Positions 1 through 7,636 of a stretch of DNA of 49,529 nucleotides are shown piece after piece. Under the pieces are notes generated by a model. That model made no database searches. It saw only the letters and a list, made by a program, of their open reading frames with translations, and was not told the origin of the DNA. The stretch is taken from positions 1 to 49,529 of IMG/VR virus record IMGVR_UViG_3300021085_001566. The stretch is one strand, 5' to 3'. The position numbers and the translations under genes are program-made. Each line of letters starts with the position of its first letter. Within the stretch, counting starts at the first letter, position 1. The stretch is from a virus.

Positions 1-591
1 AATCAAACTAATCTGTGATTGTAAACTTCTTTCAGTTTCAATCAATAGCACACCAACACCTTTTGAACCACTAAGTGTTTTAAGTACCATTGGGAATTTA
101 TTATCTAGTGCTTCATGGGCAGCATCAACTGCCTCGGGTGTATCGTTTGGAATCAATACAGTCTTAGGTTGGTTCATACCAATCTCTTGTAATCTTAGAT
201 AAGTTCTAAACTTATCACAACACACTTCGATACACTCACGTGTGTTATTACATGGGATACCATATCTCTCTATCTGAGAAATCAAATCCATGTAGGAATC
301 TTTCTTAGTGACATCACCACGAATGAAAACGATTGTATCCTCGTCTAATTCAAAACCCTTGTCATCGCCTTCGTTATGAATTGTAATCTTACCATCGTCT
401 TCTCTGATAATGTAAGCACCATTAATTCTACAGTTGTAGCATTCTATTCCTAACTTTTCTGCCTTGGATACTAGTTTTGCAGAAGTGCCATCCCGAGCAA
501 TTTTCTTAGGACGCTCGACAAGGACTACCAAACGATATGGTTTTTTATTATCCTCATCTCTTGCTTCTGTTATTTCGTTAAATGATTTCAT
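1..591 (-). CDS. RimK-like ATP-grasp ligase, partial (C-terminus beyond window)
   Basis: The reading frame starts at 591 and runs off the left edge, giving 197 residues. Residues 18-100 form the N-terminal pre-ATP-grasp region (RLVVLVERPKK). The nucleotide-binding lobe follows, with VLKTLSGSKGVGVLL near residue 180, the glycine-rich loop typical of RimK/glutathione-synthetase-type ATP-grasp enzymes. These ligate an amino acid or amine to a carboxylate using ATP; the substrate is unknown here. The first ten residues, MKSFNEITEA, resemble the T4 internal-protein capsid-targeting sequence, so the enzyme may be packaged in the head. It overlaps the next upstream gene by 14 nt, suggesting coupling. 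Fold assignment is firm; substrate is not known. Confidence 0.85.
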   Translation of the reverse strand, partial: MKSFNEITEARDEDNKKPYRLVVLVERPKKIARDGTSAKLVSKAEKLGIECYNCRINGAYIIREDDGKITIHNEGDDKGFELDEDTIVFIRGDVTKKDSYMDLISQIERYGIPCNNTRECIEVCCDKFRTYLRLQEIGMNQPKTVLIPNDTPEAVDAAHEALDNKFPMVLKTLSGSKGVGVLLIETERSLQSQISLI

Positions 592-940
592 CTAATATCT
601 TTTCCGATTTTTTCTTATGTAGTGCAACGAAGTGTTCAGCATCAATCACCACTAATGGTTTACTTCTATTTCTTTTAATCACAACTAGGGGTTCGTGCTT
701 ACCACAATTACTTTCTGCTTGTTCGTATGCTTTCCATACGTTTACTGCTTCTTGGTTCTTGCACTCAATACTGTATGGGAACTTCTCTCGTGACTCACGT
801 CCCATTATAATATCTTCCCCTTGTGAACCCATAGGTCTAGACTCTAAATCATCTTCATGAAGGTCTAGTGTATCCACCATTAACTTTGCAAACCACTGTT
901 GTAGTTTTCTTCCTTTAGCTTTTGCTGATGATGTCTTCAT
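578..940 (-). CDS. small PD-(D/E)XK-type nuclease
   Basis: A 120-residue protein. The string GSQGEDIIMG (residues 38-47) followed by SIECKNQE (57-64) fits the D-x(n)-E-x-K active site of PD-(D/E)XK nucleases, with E42/D43 and E59/K61 as likely metal ligands. Similar small proteins occur in phages as Holliday-junction-resolvase-like or VRR-type nucleases acting on DNA. It lies between the Fe-S carrier and the ATP-grasp gene and overlaps both by a few codons, so all three are probably co-translated. I did not recognise an exact family; restriction-like or resolvase activity are both possible. Confidence 0.7.
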   Translation of the reverse strand: MKTSSAKAKGRKLQQWFAKLMVDTLDLHEDDLESRPMGSQGEDIIMGRESREKFPYSIECKNQEAVNVWKAYEQAESNCGKHEPLVVIKRNRSKPLVVIDAEHFVALHKKKSEKILDEII

Positions 941-1241
941 TAAATGTAATACTCACTCCACAACCACAACTGGCTTCTTCATTAGGATTCTGAAACGTAA
1001 ACGTTTCATTCAATCCTTGTTTTTCATAATCTAATGTCATTCCATTTAAAAATGGTTGACTCATTGTATCTATCAAAAATTTAAACTTACCGTAATCTAT
1101 TTCTAGGTCACCGTCTTTATATTCGTCTCTGATAAAGACATATTCGTATCCGCTACATCCACCGCCAGTAACTCCAAGTCTAACTTTGTCAACTTGTTTT
1201 TCGATAAGTTTTTGTATGGCAATATCCGTTACTTCAATCAT
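915..1241 (-). CDS. A-type iron-sulfur carrier (IscA/ErpA/HesB family)
   Basis: The 108-residue length is standard for the family. The three cluster-ligating cysteines are at C29 (GGGCSGY) and C92/C94 (SCGCG), a 63-residue spacing that matches IscA/ErpA. The family transfers [2Fe-2S] or [4Fe-4S] clusters to apo-enzymes in the cytoplasm. In a phage it may support an Fe-S enzyme encoded by phage or host; none is evident in this window. Its ATG lies exactly five nucleotides after a late-promoter-like octamer at 1247-1254 and there is no Shine-Dalgarno, so it may be translated from a leaderless mRNA as well as by read-through from the carbamoyltransferase genes. Confidence 0.9.
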   Translation of the reverse strand: MIEVTDIAIQKLIEKQVDKVRLGVTGGGCSGYEYVFIRDEYKDGDLEIDYGKFKFLIDTMSQPFLNGMTLDYEKQGLNETFTFQNPNEEASCGCGVSITFNEDIISKS

Positions 1242-1246
1242 TAAAA

Positions 1247-1254
1247 TATTTAGG
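1247..1254 (-). promoter_or_regulatory. late-type promoter CCTAAATA
   Basis: Minus-strand CCTAAATA followed by TTTTA and the ATG of the Fe-S carrier. This is one mismatch from T4 late TATAAATA after the first base. If the start site is 6 nt downstream, as in T4, transcription would begin at the ATG. The octamer also overlaps the stop codon of the preceding gene. Confidence 0.4.
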
Positions 1255-1873
1255 CTATCTCGCTCTTATTCGCCTTAATAATTTCACTCATGTTTTTATG
1301 ATGTAATGATTCATACGGAATGTGTATATCTTCGTCTTCGGGAACATATAAAAAATTAATCTCTGACTTGTTACAAGTATTGATTGCATCTTCAATAGTT
1401 TCAACTAATGGTTCACCACCTAAGTTAAATGAAGTGTTAAAGATAACTGGTACACCAGTCGCTTCATACATCTTCTCAATAAGGTCATAGTAGTTCTTGT
1501 TCTGTTCACGTGTAACAGTTTGAATTCTACATGTACCATCTGCGTGTACTAGTGTTGGGATGTCTTTGTATGCTTTGTCTTTTGCTTTGATAGCGAATGA
1601 CATCCATGGGGATTCTTGCAACTGCAACATCTCAAAATACTCTTCAGCATGTTCTAACATGATGCTTCCAGCGAAAGGTCGATAGTACTCACGCCTCTTG
1701 ACGTTGTTGACGATTTGTTTTGCTTCGGGATGTCTAGGGTCAAACATAATAGACCTGTTGCCTAGAGCACGTGGGCCCCATTCTGATTCACCTTGGAAGA
1801 TGGCGACAATTTGTGCCTTGCCGACTATAAGGTCGATGACCTCATCTAAATCTCTAATAATTGCTGTCTTCAT
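1250..1873 (-). CDS. carbamoyltransferase, C-terminal domain as a separate ORF
   Basis: 207 residues matching the C-terminal domain of NodU/CmcH/TobZ O-carbamoyltransferases: FQGESEWGPRALGNRS near residue 27, RREYYRPFAG near 60, the HADGTCRIQTV segment, and VIFNTSFNLGGEPLV near 145. Full-length relatives are single chains of about 550-600 residues. Here the two halves are separate ORFs, with a stop two nucleotides before this ATG and a different frame. An own Shine-Dalgarno (AGAGGA, 6 nt before ATG) argues for real, separate translation rather than a sequencing error. The pair should act as one enzyme that transfers carbamoyl from carbamoyl phosphate to a sugar, nucleoside or other hydroxyl. 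Confidence 0.85.
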   Translation of the reverse strand: MKTAIIRDLDEVIDLIVGKAQIVAIFQGESEWGPRALGNRSIMFDPRHPEAKQIVNNVKRREYYRPFAGSIMLEHAEEYFEMLQLQESPWMSFAIKAKDKAYKDIPTLVHADGTCRIQTVTREQNKNYYDLIEKMYEATGVPVIFNTSFNLGGEPLVETIEDAINTCNKSEINFLYVPEDEDIHIPYESLHHKNMSEIIKANKSEIA

Positions 1874-1875
1874 AA

Positions 1876-3159
1876 TTAATCCTCTATTACTGTTTCTAAA
1901 TCGGCAGTTGTATCGCCCAATCCATCATTTGTTACTAATCCTAACTGTTCGTGTCTCAAGTGTTCTTCTAACCAAAGAGCAGCACCTGTTGCTGTACCAC
2001 CATCATGTGGGATAGGGTCAACAAAGAATTGATGGTCGGGATACTTTTCTAAGTACTTGTAATTGTTTGTACAGTTCAAAGAATACCCACCACTCAACAC
2101 TATGTTCTTACACTTCGGGAACATCTCTATTGCTTTGTCAATTAGTTTACATGACTCCTCAAACGAAGTTCGTTCAACTAGTTGTGCAACTGAATATTTG
2201 TTGTGTACGTTAAACGTAGCATCTACTGGTGAGTACGATGCCATACCCATAACTTTACCAGCAGCACGTCCTTCTTCATCTGTTCCAAGAGCGGCACTAA
2301 TATTACTAAAGTTCATACCACTAGATGGTTTAGATGTGAGAACATACTCTACTGGAGATGAATTAAAATTATCTTCCTTCTTGTTGATTGTCTTATCTTC
2401 TATAGTCCAAGTAGACTGCGACATCTCGTTCGGGAAATACTGTGTTTGCAAATCATCCATCATTCTAATGTTAGATAATTTCTGCCATTTAAGTTCACCC
2501 ATTCTTGATGGGTCACTATAATAAATTGATTCAATTTCTTGATAGCCTGGATATTCATCATACAATGGTTGACCACCACCGCCATCCCACACTATAGTGA
2601 TAGCACCTTTACCTTTATCAAAGAAAGGTGATAGAGCATATCCATTATATGCATGATACAGGTGATGATGTTCTCTTACAAAGTAACAAGCACGATTATC
2701 AAGTTGATGTTTACGAATTTGGTCGATGACATCATCATCTGCATTTTCGTTTTCATGTCTAAAGTCAATTGCTTTTTTACCCCACTTCTCTTGCAACTCT
2801 TCTAGACGTGATTCACCTAATGGAGACGCTTGTAAGTCTTGCAAAAATTCTCTTGTCTTCAATCTATCTAATTGAATAGAGTGTTTGTTGGAAGGGTGTT
2901 TTGTATCGGGGGTGATTGTAACAGCACAATTTCGTCTATCAAAAGAGGCGAATATAATTTCATCCCAGTCATGGACATCTCCAGCACGAACATCTATGCT
3001 GTCGAACAGACACGTCTCATCATTGTCGGGGTCGAAATCGGGACACCAGTACTTATCTCTGCGGTATCTTGCCTCATCAAACGAACCAGTTACCTTAGTC
3101 CCTTCCACGGTACCAACGGCGGCATCGTGTGAAATATTAATTCCAAGTATTTTTTTCAT
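1876..3159 (-). CDS. carbamoyltransferase, N-terminal Kae1-like domain
   Basis: 427 residues. The N-terminal segment KILGINISHDAAVG is the ATPase/ASKHA-like opening of the family, and REHHHLYHAYNGY carries the histidines used for metal and carbamoyl-adenylate chemistry. IVLSGGYSLNCTNNYKY and PHDGGTATGAAL are the late glycine-rich motifs. The chain ends just after the position where the C-terminal domain begins in single-chain homologs. Together with the 1250-1873 product it makes up a complete enzyme. Its target could be a virion sugar, a modified base, or a small molecule; the window does not decide. The start (ATG at 3159) is followed by the canonical N-terminus. Confidence 0.9.
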   Translation of the reverse strand: MKKILGINISHDAAVGTVEGTKVTGSFDEARYRRDKYWCPDFDPDNDETCLFDSIDVRAGDVHDWDEIIFASFDRRNCAVTITPDTKHPSNKHSIQLDRLKTREFLQDLQASPLGESRLEELQEKWGKKAIDFRHENENADDDVIDQIRKHQLDNRACYFVREHHHLYHAYNGYALSPFFDKGKGAITIVWDGGGGQPLYDEYPGYQEIESIYYSDPSRMGELKWQKLSNIRMMDDLQTQYFPNEMSQSTWTIEDKTINKKEDNFNSSPVEYVLTSKPSSGMNFSNISAALGTDEEGRAAGKVMGMASYSPVDATFNVHNKYSVAQLVERTSFEESCKLIDKAIEMFPKCKNIVLSGGYSLNCTNNYKYLEKYPDHQFFVDPIPHDGGTATGAALWLEEHLRHEQLGLVTNDGLGDTTADLETVIED

Positions 3160-3173
3160 TATTAATCCTGTTG

Positions 3174-3347
3174 TTATTTGTCTAGGTCACTTCCGTAAAG
3201 TGCTTCTAAACGTTCAATTGTTAAAACTTCTGAGTCTAGTAGGTCTTGTAACATTTTCTGTCTACCACTGTGTTCGCCACTTTTGTAACTGAAGAACACA
3301 CATGATGCAATAAACACTATGTGTACAAGTATTAATTCTGTTCCCAT
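3174..3347 (-). CDS. small membrane-anchored protein, 57 aa
   Basis: ATG at 3347 with AGGAG 7-8 nt upstream. The N-terminal 20 residues (ELILVHIVFIASCVFFS) form one transmembrane helix and the rest is a charged helical tail (RQKMLQDLLDSEVLTIERLEAL). It sits 2 nt after the stop of the preceding 42-aa gene, in a compact operon of small membrane proteins. Function unknown. Confidence 0.7.
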   Translation of the reverse strand: MGTELILVHIVFIASCVFFSYKSGEHSGRQKMLQDLLDSEVLTIERLEALYGSDLDK

Positions 3348-3349
3348 TT

Positions 3350-3478
3350 TTATTTCTCCTTAAAATATTCTTCGATATGTCTACCAGCGAGTACTACGAT
3401 GGATGACCATACAAAGAGATTGACTAACACAGACATAATTGTCCATGGTAGTGTAAAGATAGTTGTCAATAGTTCCAT
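3350..3478 (-). CDS. small membrane protein, 42 aa
   Basis: ATG at 3478 with GGAG 7 nt upstream. Residues 5-30 (TTIFTLPWTIMSVLVNLF and onward) are hydrophobic and predict one membrane helix, followed by a short charged tail (RHIEEYFKEK). Tightly spaced with both neighbours. A T4-late-type octamer at 3510-3517 lies about 30 nt upstream. Function unknown. Confidence 0.65.
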   Translation of the reverse strand: MELLTTIFTLPWTIMSVLVNLFVWSSIVVLAGRHIEEYFKEK

Positions 3479-3480
3479 AA

Positions 3481-3777
3481 TCAAACTCCTAGCATTGCTC
3501 TTGTTAGATTATTTATAAGGAACAAAAGGCCCACTCCATTTAATAAAATCAATGCCCTATCTTTCCAAAGCACTGAAACTATTAACCATAGAAAAATACC
3601 AACAATGGAAAGACTCAAATCATACATTTGTAATTCGGGTATTCCACGGATTGACATTGCAACTAAAACAAAAGCAGATGCAACCCACTTCACATACCAA
3701 TCAAGAGTATACTTAGGGGTTGCACTTTTAAATATTCGTTTTGAATTCTGAAGTTCTTCTTCGTTGAATTCAACCAT
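3481..3777 (-). CDS. membrane protein, about 98 aa
   Basis: I place the start at 3777 (MVEFNEEEL) because GGAG lies 8 nt upstream; a longer frame begins at 3804 but only overlaps the preceding oxygenase gene. A soluble N-terminal 30 residues is followed by three hydrophobic stretches (VKWVASAFVLVAMSI, LSIVGIFLWLIVSVLW, ALILLNGVGLLFLI). No family recognised. It is the first of three membrane genes in a row, which may act at the cell envelope. Confidence 0.7.
   Translation of the reverse strand: MVEFNEEELQNSKRIFKSATPKYTLDWYVKWVASAFVLVAMSIRGIPELQMYDLSLSIVGIFLWLIVSVLWKDRALILLNGVGLLFLINNLTRAMLGV
3510..3517 (-). promoter_or_regulatory. late promoter TATAAATA
   Basis: Exact T4 late consensus on the minus strand, inside the 3' end of the 3481-3777 gene. 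It would give a leader of roughly 25 nt with a good Shine-Dalgarno for the 42-aa membrane protein and the genes beyond. Confidence 0.6.
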
Positions 3778-3781
3778 CGTC

Positions 3782-4549
3782 TTATCTCCAGTCTGGGCCA
3801 ACACCCCATACTACTAGTGAACTACGTGAACCTCTAGTAACAGGTGTAACACAATGTCTAAGGAATGATGGGAAGAATATTACTGTTCCCTGTTGTCTCA
3901 TTGCCTCTGTCATGTGTGGGTCTTGTGCCATACGAGCATCATCACCAACTAACAAGTTCCCACCTTCATATTTACTAGGGTCTGTTAACTGAATACTTGC
4001 ACTGAGTTTGCGGTCATGACGTGTACCCATACCACCTAGGTATGAATCAATGTGCCAGTTATAGTGTTGGTCAGCACCACCACTAACATAATCGTAACGA
4101 GTGTACTGTGGAATTTCAATGTTTTCCAAATCAAATCCAAAGGTATACATGTTTGTCATTTTCATTTGGTGTAACACTTCATTAAACATTTGATTAGAAT
4201 AATCACATGACACTTCCATCCAAGCAGTTGTACAGTTTCTTATTTCTTCGTTGATTTGACCTCGTTCTTCTTGTCCTTGTTGGTATCCGACACTTCCTTG
4301 TCCGATTGATGGATGCTTCTCCATGTACGAAACAAGTTCATCACACCACTCTGGCGAAAAAACGTTATTAATGATTTCGATATCTCTAACTCTGGCGGGT
4401 GGTTCAGACGGTCTTTGTTCTTCTGCCATTTGTCCAGTTGACTCAACTTCATTAACAATCTTGGGTTCTTGATATTGTGTCGATTGCGGTTCTTCATTTT
4501 GTGAACCTCCAATTGATACAACGTTAGGGTTTGGTATATTAAATTTCAT
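3782..4549 (-). CDS. Fe(II)/2OG oxygenase (PiuC/prolyl-hydroxylase-like)
   Basis: 255 residues. The double-stranded beta-helix carries H166-x-D168 (NWHIDSYLGG), H232 (FLRHCVTPV) and R242 (RGSRSSL), the full Fe- and 2OG-binding set. The region DPSKYEGGNLLVGDD is typical of the PKHD-type hydroxylase group common in marine T4-like phages. The first 55 residues are low-complexity and Gln/Glu/Pro-rich, and may be a flexible extension. A good Shine-Dalgarno (AGGAG) precedes the ATG. Candidate substrates are virion proteins, small molecules or DNA; the sequence does not tell. It is the first of seven such enzymes in the window. Confidence 0.9.
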   Translation of the reverse strand: MKFNIPNPNVVSIGGSQNEEPQSTQYQEPKIVNEVESTGQMAEEQRPSEPPARVRDIEIINNVFSPEWCDELVSYMEKHPSIGQGSVGYQQGQEERGQINEEIRNCTTAWMEVSCDYSNQMFNEVLHQMKMTNMYTFGFDLENIEIPQYTRYDYVSGGADQHYNWHIDSYLGGMGTRHDRKLSASIQLTDPSKYEGGNLLVGDDARMAQDPHMTEAMRQQGTVIFFPSFLRHCVTPVTRGSRSSLVVWGVGPDWR

Positions 4550-4562
4550 AATATTCTCCTAG

Positions 4563-5102
4563 TTATATTTTAATAAGAAAAGAACCGTCACTAAATTTCT
4601 GTTTCGTCTTTTCGGGAAACGCCTCGTCAATAGCGGAGACAACGCCAGGCCATTCATTTGTATAATCATGACCACCAATAAAAGATATAGTATCTTTTTT
4701 AAGTTTGTTAAAGTAATTATTTATATCTGCTTTGACACCTTCATAAGAATGGTCACCATCAATATAAATAAAATCTATTGAATTATTATAAAAAATACTA
4801 TGTACGGTTTTACTGTCACCTCTTAAGTATTTAATATTATTAAAAATAGTTGTATCGTATGCAGGTTCTTTAAATGCAATATCGATTGTTGTTATCTGTT
4901 TAAATAAACCACTCATGGCAAAGAGTGCTGTACTCTCACCACGATTAGTTCCTATCTCAATCATAGATGCATTCGTTACACCTTGATGTTTGAGTGCAGT
5001 AATTAAATCAATTAACCCAAACCAGTGGGTGTTTAAACCCGCCTCACTAATCCAATCAGCAGGCGGATTCCAACGTTGACTTATTAAATTACTATTCTGC
5101 AT
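4563..5102 (-). CDS. class I SAM-dependent methyltransferase (Methyltransf_24 type)
   Basis: 179 residues with a Rossmann core: MIEIGTNRGESTALF (motif I, residues 47-61), ITTIDIAFKEP (motif II, acidic D binding SAM ribose) and IDFIYIDGDHSYEGVKADI (motif IV). The DGDHSYEGV signature places it with the small sugar/antibiotic-type methyltransferases of the Methyltransf_24 group rather than with DNA methylases. It overlaps the MazG stop codon by 11 nt. Substrate unknown; a sugar or envelope metabolite is likely for this family. Confidence 0.8.
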   Translation of the reverse strand: MQNSNLISQRWNPPADWISEAGLNTHWFGLIDLITALKHQGVTNASMIEIGTNRGESTALFAMSGLFKQITTIDIAFKEPAYDTTIFNNIKYLRGDSKTVHSIFYNNSIDFIYIDGDHSYEGVKADINNYFNKLKKDTISFIGGHDYTNEWPGVVSAIDEAFPEKTKQKFSDGSFLIKI

Positions 5103-5460
5103 CTGACTCTTTTACAAAAATACCATCAACCATTTTACCTTTACGGTCTTTAATATCAGAGTATGCAACCTCAAGACAATGACGTAACGATAAACCATTA
5201 CGTTCGGCAATATTAATTAACACTACCATGATGTCACCAATGTCATCTGCAACGTCCTTACCTTTACAAATATTATCACTTAGTTCACCCATCTCTTGAA
5301 TGAGTTTTGCTAACTGGTCTTTATCCGTAGCACCATCAATAAGATTCCTATCGTAGTGCCAGTTTGTAATTCGATTGACAAGTTTTTCAATTGTCTCTCC
5401 AGCGGATTGTCGTTCAAGACGTTCGAGTGTTGCTTTTTTGGTGTAGGTCATAACTTCCAT
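5092..5460 (-). CDS. mazG: MazG-like nucleotide pyrophosphohydrolase
   Basis: 122 residues, a single MazG-type all-alpha domain. The metal-binding residues are seen in EMGELSDN (residues 52-59) and DDIGDIMVVLINIAE (72-86). MazG enzymes hydrolyse dNTPs or (p)ppGpp-like nucleotides, and marine myoviruses often carry one. The start at 5460 has GGAGAAG 8 nt upstream. It is in an operon with the downstream methyltransferase and the upstream DUF262-HNH gene. Confidence 0.85.
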   Translation of the reverse strand: MEVMTYTKKATLERLERQSAGETIEKLVNRITNWHYDRNLIDGATDKDQLAKLIQEMGELSDNICKGKDVADDIGDIMVVLINIAERNGLSLRHCLEVAYSDIKDRKGKMVDGIFVKESDAE

Positions 5461-5462
5461 AA

Positions 5463-6947
5463 TTACTTCTCCAGTTTAAATTGTTCACAATATTCGATGA
5501 ATGCTTTTGCACTCATGTTTGATTTTTGTCTGTTAACACTTCGGGAACACACTACGAGGTTAGAGTATTCAGTCTTACCTCCTGCTGACTTTGCAGTATA
5601 GTGGTCACCCTCTGCATTATCTATGTCTAAAGGTAGACCAGTGTAATAATCAGTCCCACCCTGTTCCTCTAGTTTCTTGACTATCCACTCCTTTGGAAAG
5701 GATGCATCGTCTGTAAAGGTCACACCATACTCAAGTGGGTCGTACTTATCAAGAATAGATTTAATCGTCATGATTGCATTCTTGTTGTAACCACCAAAGA
5801 GTTCAAGTGCAGGCGGCATAGGATTACCGTTATAGGTAGACTCGTCTCTGAAGAGTGCCTTGTCCTTGTCATTCCATTCTTCCAACACACTAATAAACTT
5901 ATTTGCAAAGACGGATTTGGTAACACTTGCCTTTGAATTTAATCTCCCTGTGAGGTTCATGTAATACAACGCAAGTATGTGAGTAAAAGCAGGTGTCAAA
6001 CGATTTCTCTTTGCACTAGGTACACTCTGTACCAGTTCCTTAGTCACAGACAATAACTTGTCCATAAACTTCTTATCGGTGAACGACTCTGCGTATGCAC
6101 CTGTACCAGTGGTCATTTCTTTGACCCACTTAGAGTGTCCTTGTTGCGAGATACCATCCGTCCAGTCATGGGCAGAGTAAGATAGGTATGCAAGTTGCGA
6201 GACCCACTGGTCTACTTCCATTCTTGCATTGAGTTTAAAGTTCTTAGAGAAGTGTTTCAACGTCTCCTTACCTTTAGAGTCAATGACACGTTCGAACAAA
6301 GGATTGAACTTGAACGTCTGTGGTAACCCCTTAGGCGTAGTCCTAGAGGTATCCCTTACGTATTCGGGGAACTCACCTAGGTATGCATTACGCTTCTCTT
6401 GTGGTTTCATATCGTTCGTATTGTTCAATACATCAACAAACATATCTGAGATTTCTGCAGAATTAAGATTCATATACCACACAGCGTCAACTGAGTGGTT
6501 TAATATAAACTGTTGTGTGTCAACGTCTAACTGATTAAAGTATAGACCACCTAATCTCACACCACGAACGGTCAAAGACGATGCGAGTGGAAATTCATTG
6601 TTGACAAAGTCGAGTAGACTGGAGAAACGCTGTTGGCCATCCATCAACTCAAGTGCTGTGACCTTACCATCCTCATCAAACTTGACTAGAATGTGTATTT
6701 GAGGAATCCTCTTAAAGGCATTCTCCAAAACAGTCTGAAGTATACCCTGTTTAAAAGGTATAGATGCAACCTTTTCCCTTTGATAGGAACGGTTACCTAA
6801 AACAAACAGAGAACTGACGTAGGTATTACCAAACGAAACCTCTATTTCGCCTTTCTCGGAAAAGGCACTCCCCTCTTTTGATTGGTTTAAGGATTCCAAG
6901 GTCGATTTTAAAGTATCGAGACCATCACTTGTACTAATATAAGACAT
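5463..6947 (-). CDS. DUF262 / HNH protein (GmrSD-like)
   Basis: 494 residues. The N-terminal ParB/DUF262 domain has LMDGQQRFSSL at 102-112, the nucleotide-handling signature of GmrS-type proteins. The C-terminal tail carries an HNH nuclease core: YTGLPLDIDNAEGDHY with the D-H pair, then EYSNLVVCSRSVNRQKSNM. The architecture resembles type IV modification-dependent restriction enzymes and related phage proteins; in a phage it could degrade host or rival DNA or act in exclusion. A strong Shine-Dalgarno (AGGAGACG) precedes the ATG. A promoter with an inverted repeat lies just upstream. Confidence 0.8.
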   Translation of the reverse strand: MSYISTSDGLDTLKSTLESLNQSKEGSAFSEKGEIEVSFGNTYVSSLFVLGNRSYQREKVASIPFKQGILQTVLENAFKRIPQIHILVKFDEDGKVTALELMDGQQRFSSLLDFVNNEFPLASSLTVRGVRLGGLYFNQLDVDTQQFILNHSVDAVWYMNLNSAEISDMFVDVLNNTNDMKPQEKRNAYLGEFPEYVRDTSRTTPKGLPQTFKFNPLFERVIDSKGKETLKHFSKNFKLNARMEVDQWVSQLAYLSYSAHDWTDGISQQGHSKWVKEMTTGTGAYAESFTDKKFMDKLLSVTKELVQSVPSAKRNRLTPAFTHILALYYMNLTGRLNSKASVTKSVFANKFISVLEEWNDKDKALFRDESTYNGNPMPPALELFGGYNKNAIMTIKSILDKYDPLEYGVTFTDDASFPKEWIVKKLEEQGGTDYYTGLPLDIDNAEGDHYTAKSAGGKTEYSNLVVCSRSVNRQKSNMSAKAFIEYCEQFKLEK

Positions 6948-7031
6948 ATACGTCTCCTAAGTTTGAATCTGATTTATTAAAACGGTGCTTTAGTTATCAC
7001 CAGTACAATAAAACCAGTTTCGGTTAATATA

Positions 7032-7065
7032 ATACCATTATACATGGTATACCCTACTACGTCTA
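7032..7065 (-). promoter_or_regulatory. sigma70-type promoter with overlapping inverted repeat
   Basis: Minus strand: TAGACG (7060-7065), 17-bp spacer, TATAAT (7037-7042). The -10 box sits in a 6-bp inverted repeat ATACCA/TGGTAT (7032-7037 and 7045-7050), a possible operator. It would drive the DUF262-HNH gene with an 80-90 nt leader. Confidence 0.55.
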
Positions 7066-7557
7066 GGGGTTTTTTTTCAATACACGTAGATTATTTCGAG
7101 TGCCGACTAGATAAACTGAATCACCACTACTAAAATTAAATGCAGAAGTCTTTTGTTGTATAATAGACTTGACACCTACGCCTGGCACATCAATGATTAA
7201 CTGTATACCATCCACGGTGTTGCGAGATTTATTTACCTCACGTCCAATCTTAGACCCTACGAGTCCGCCTGCGAGTGTACCAAGGACTTCCTCTGACTCA
7301 CCCTTACCTTTCATACTCTCACGTGCTAGATAACCGCCTAGGAGACCACCATAGAGAGAGATTTTCTCTTCATCCTTCTTAATCTTAACAGAATATACAG
7401 ATACAACAGTACCTTGATAGACACTCTCCTGTATTCTTACGTCTCCAAACCTATTATCATCGGGTCTGAGTTGGTCATTTGCTTCTACGAGTGTAGATTG
7501 TAATACGAAGTAGGTAAGAATAACGAATATTCCAATGTGTGTTCCAGTAATTTTCAT
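7063..7557 (-). CDS. SlyB-like glycine-zipper outer-membrane protein
   Basis: 164 residues. Residues 1-26 form a Sec signal peptide (positively charged start, hydrophobic core, cleavage near VEA-ND). The centre carries a glycine-zipper pair, SLYGGLLGGYLA and LGTLAGGLVGSKIG (about 70-110), as in SlyB / rickettsial 17-kDa proteins, and is preceded by a beta-rich segment (GTVVSVYSVKIKK) as in SlyB. No lipobox cysteine is seen, unlike most relatives. Strong Shine-Dalgarno GGGAGG. A bacterial envelope gene taken up by the phage is the likely origin; a role in superinfection exclusion or envelope stability is speculative. Confidence 0.75.
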   Translation of the reverse strand: MKITGTHIGIFVILTYFVLQSTLVEANDQLRPDDNRFGDVRIQESVYQGTVVSVYSVKIKKDEEKISLYGGLLGGYLARESMKGKGESEEVLGTLAGGLVGSKIGREVNKSRNTVDGIQLIIDVPGVGVKSIIQQKTSAFNFSSGDSVYLVGTRNNLRVLKKNP

Positions 7558-7636
7558 GAAAAACCTCCCAGTCTTTATTTTTGGCCAGAGAATTTTTTTC
7601 TCTGAAGTGTTAGAAAACCCTTAAAGTAAATCTAGT

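Noticed and set aside
1873-1880. Sequencing-error frameshift as the cause of the split carbamoyltransferase
   Set aside because: The second ORF has its own ATG and Shine-Dalgarno at the domain boundary; an error cannot be fully excluded without reads.
4718-4725. TATAAATA within the methyltransferase gene
   Set aside because: No gene start within about 160 nt downstream, so probably chance in AT-rich coding sequence.
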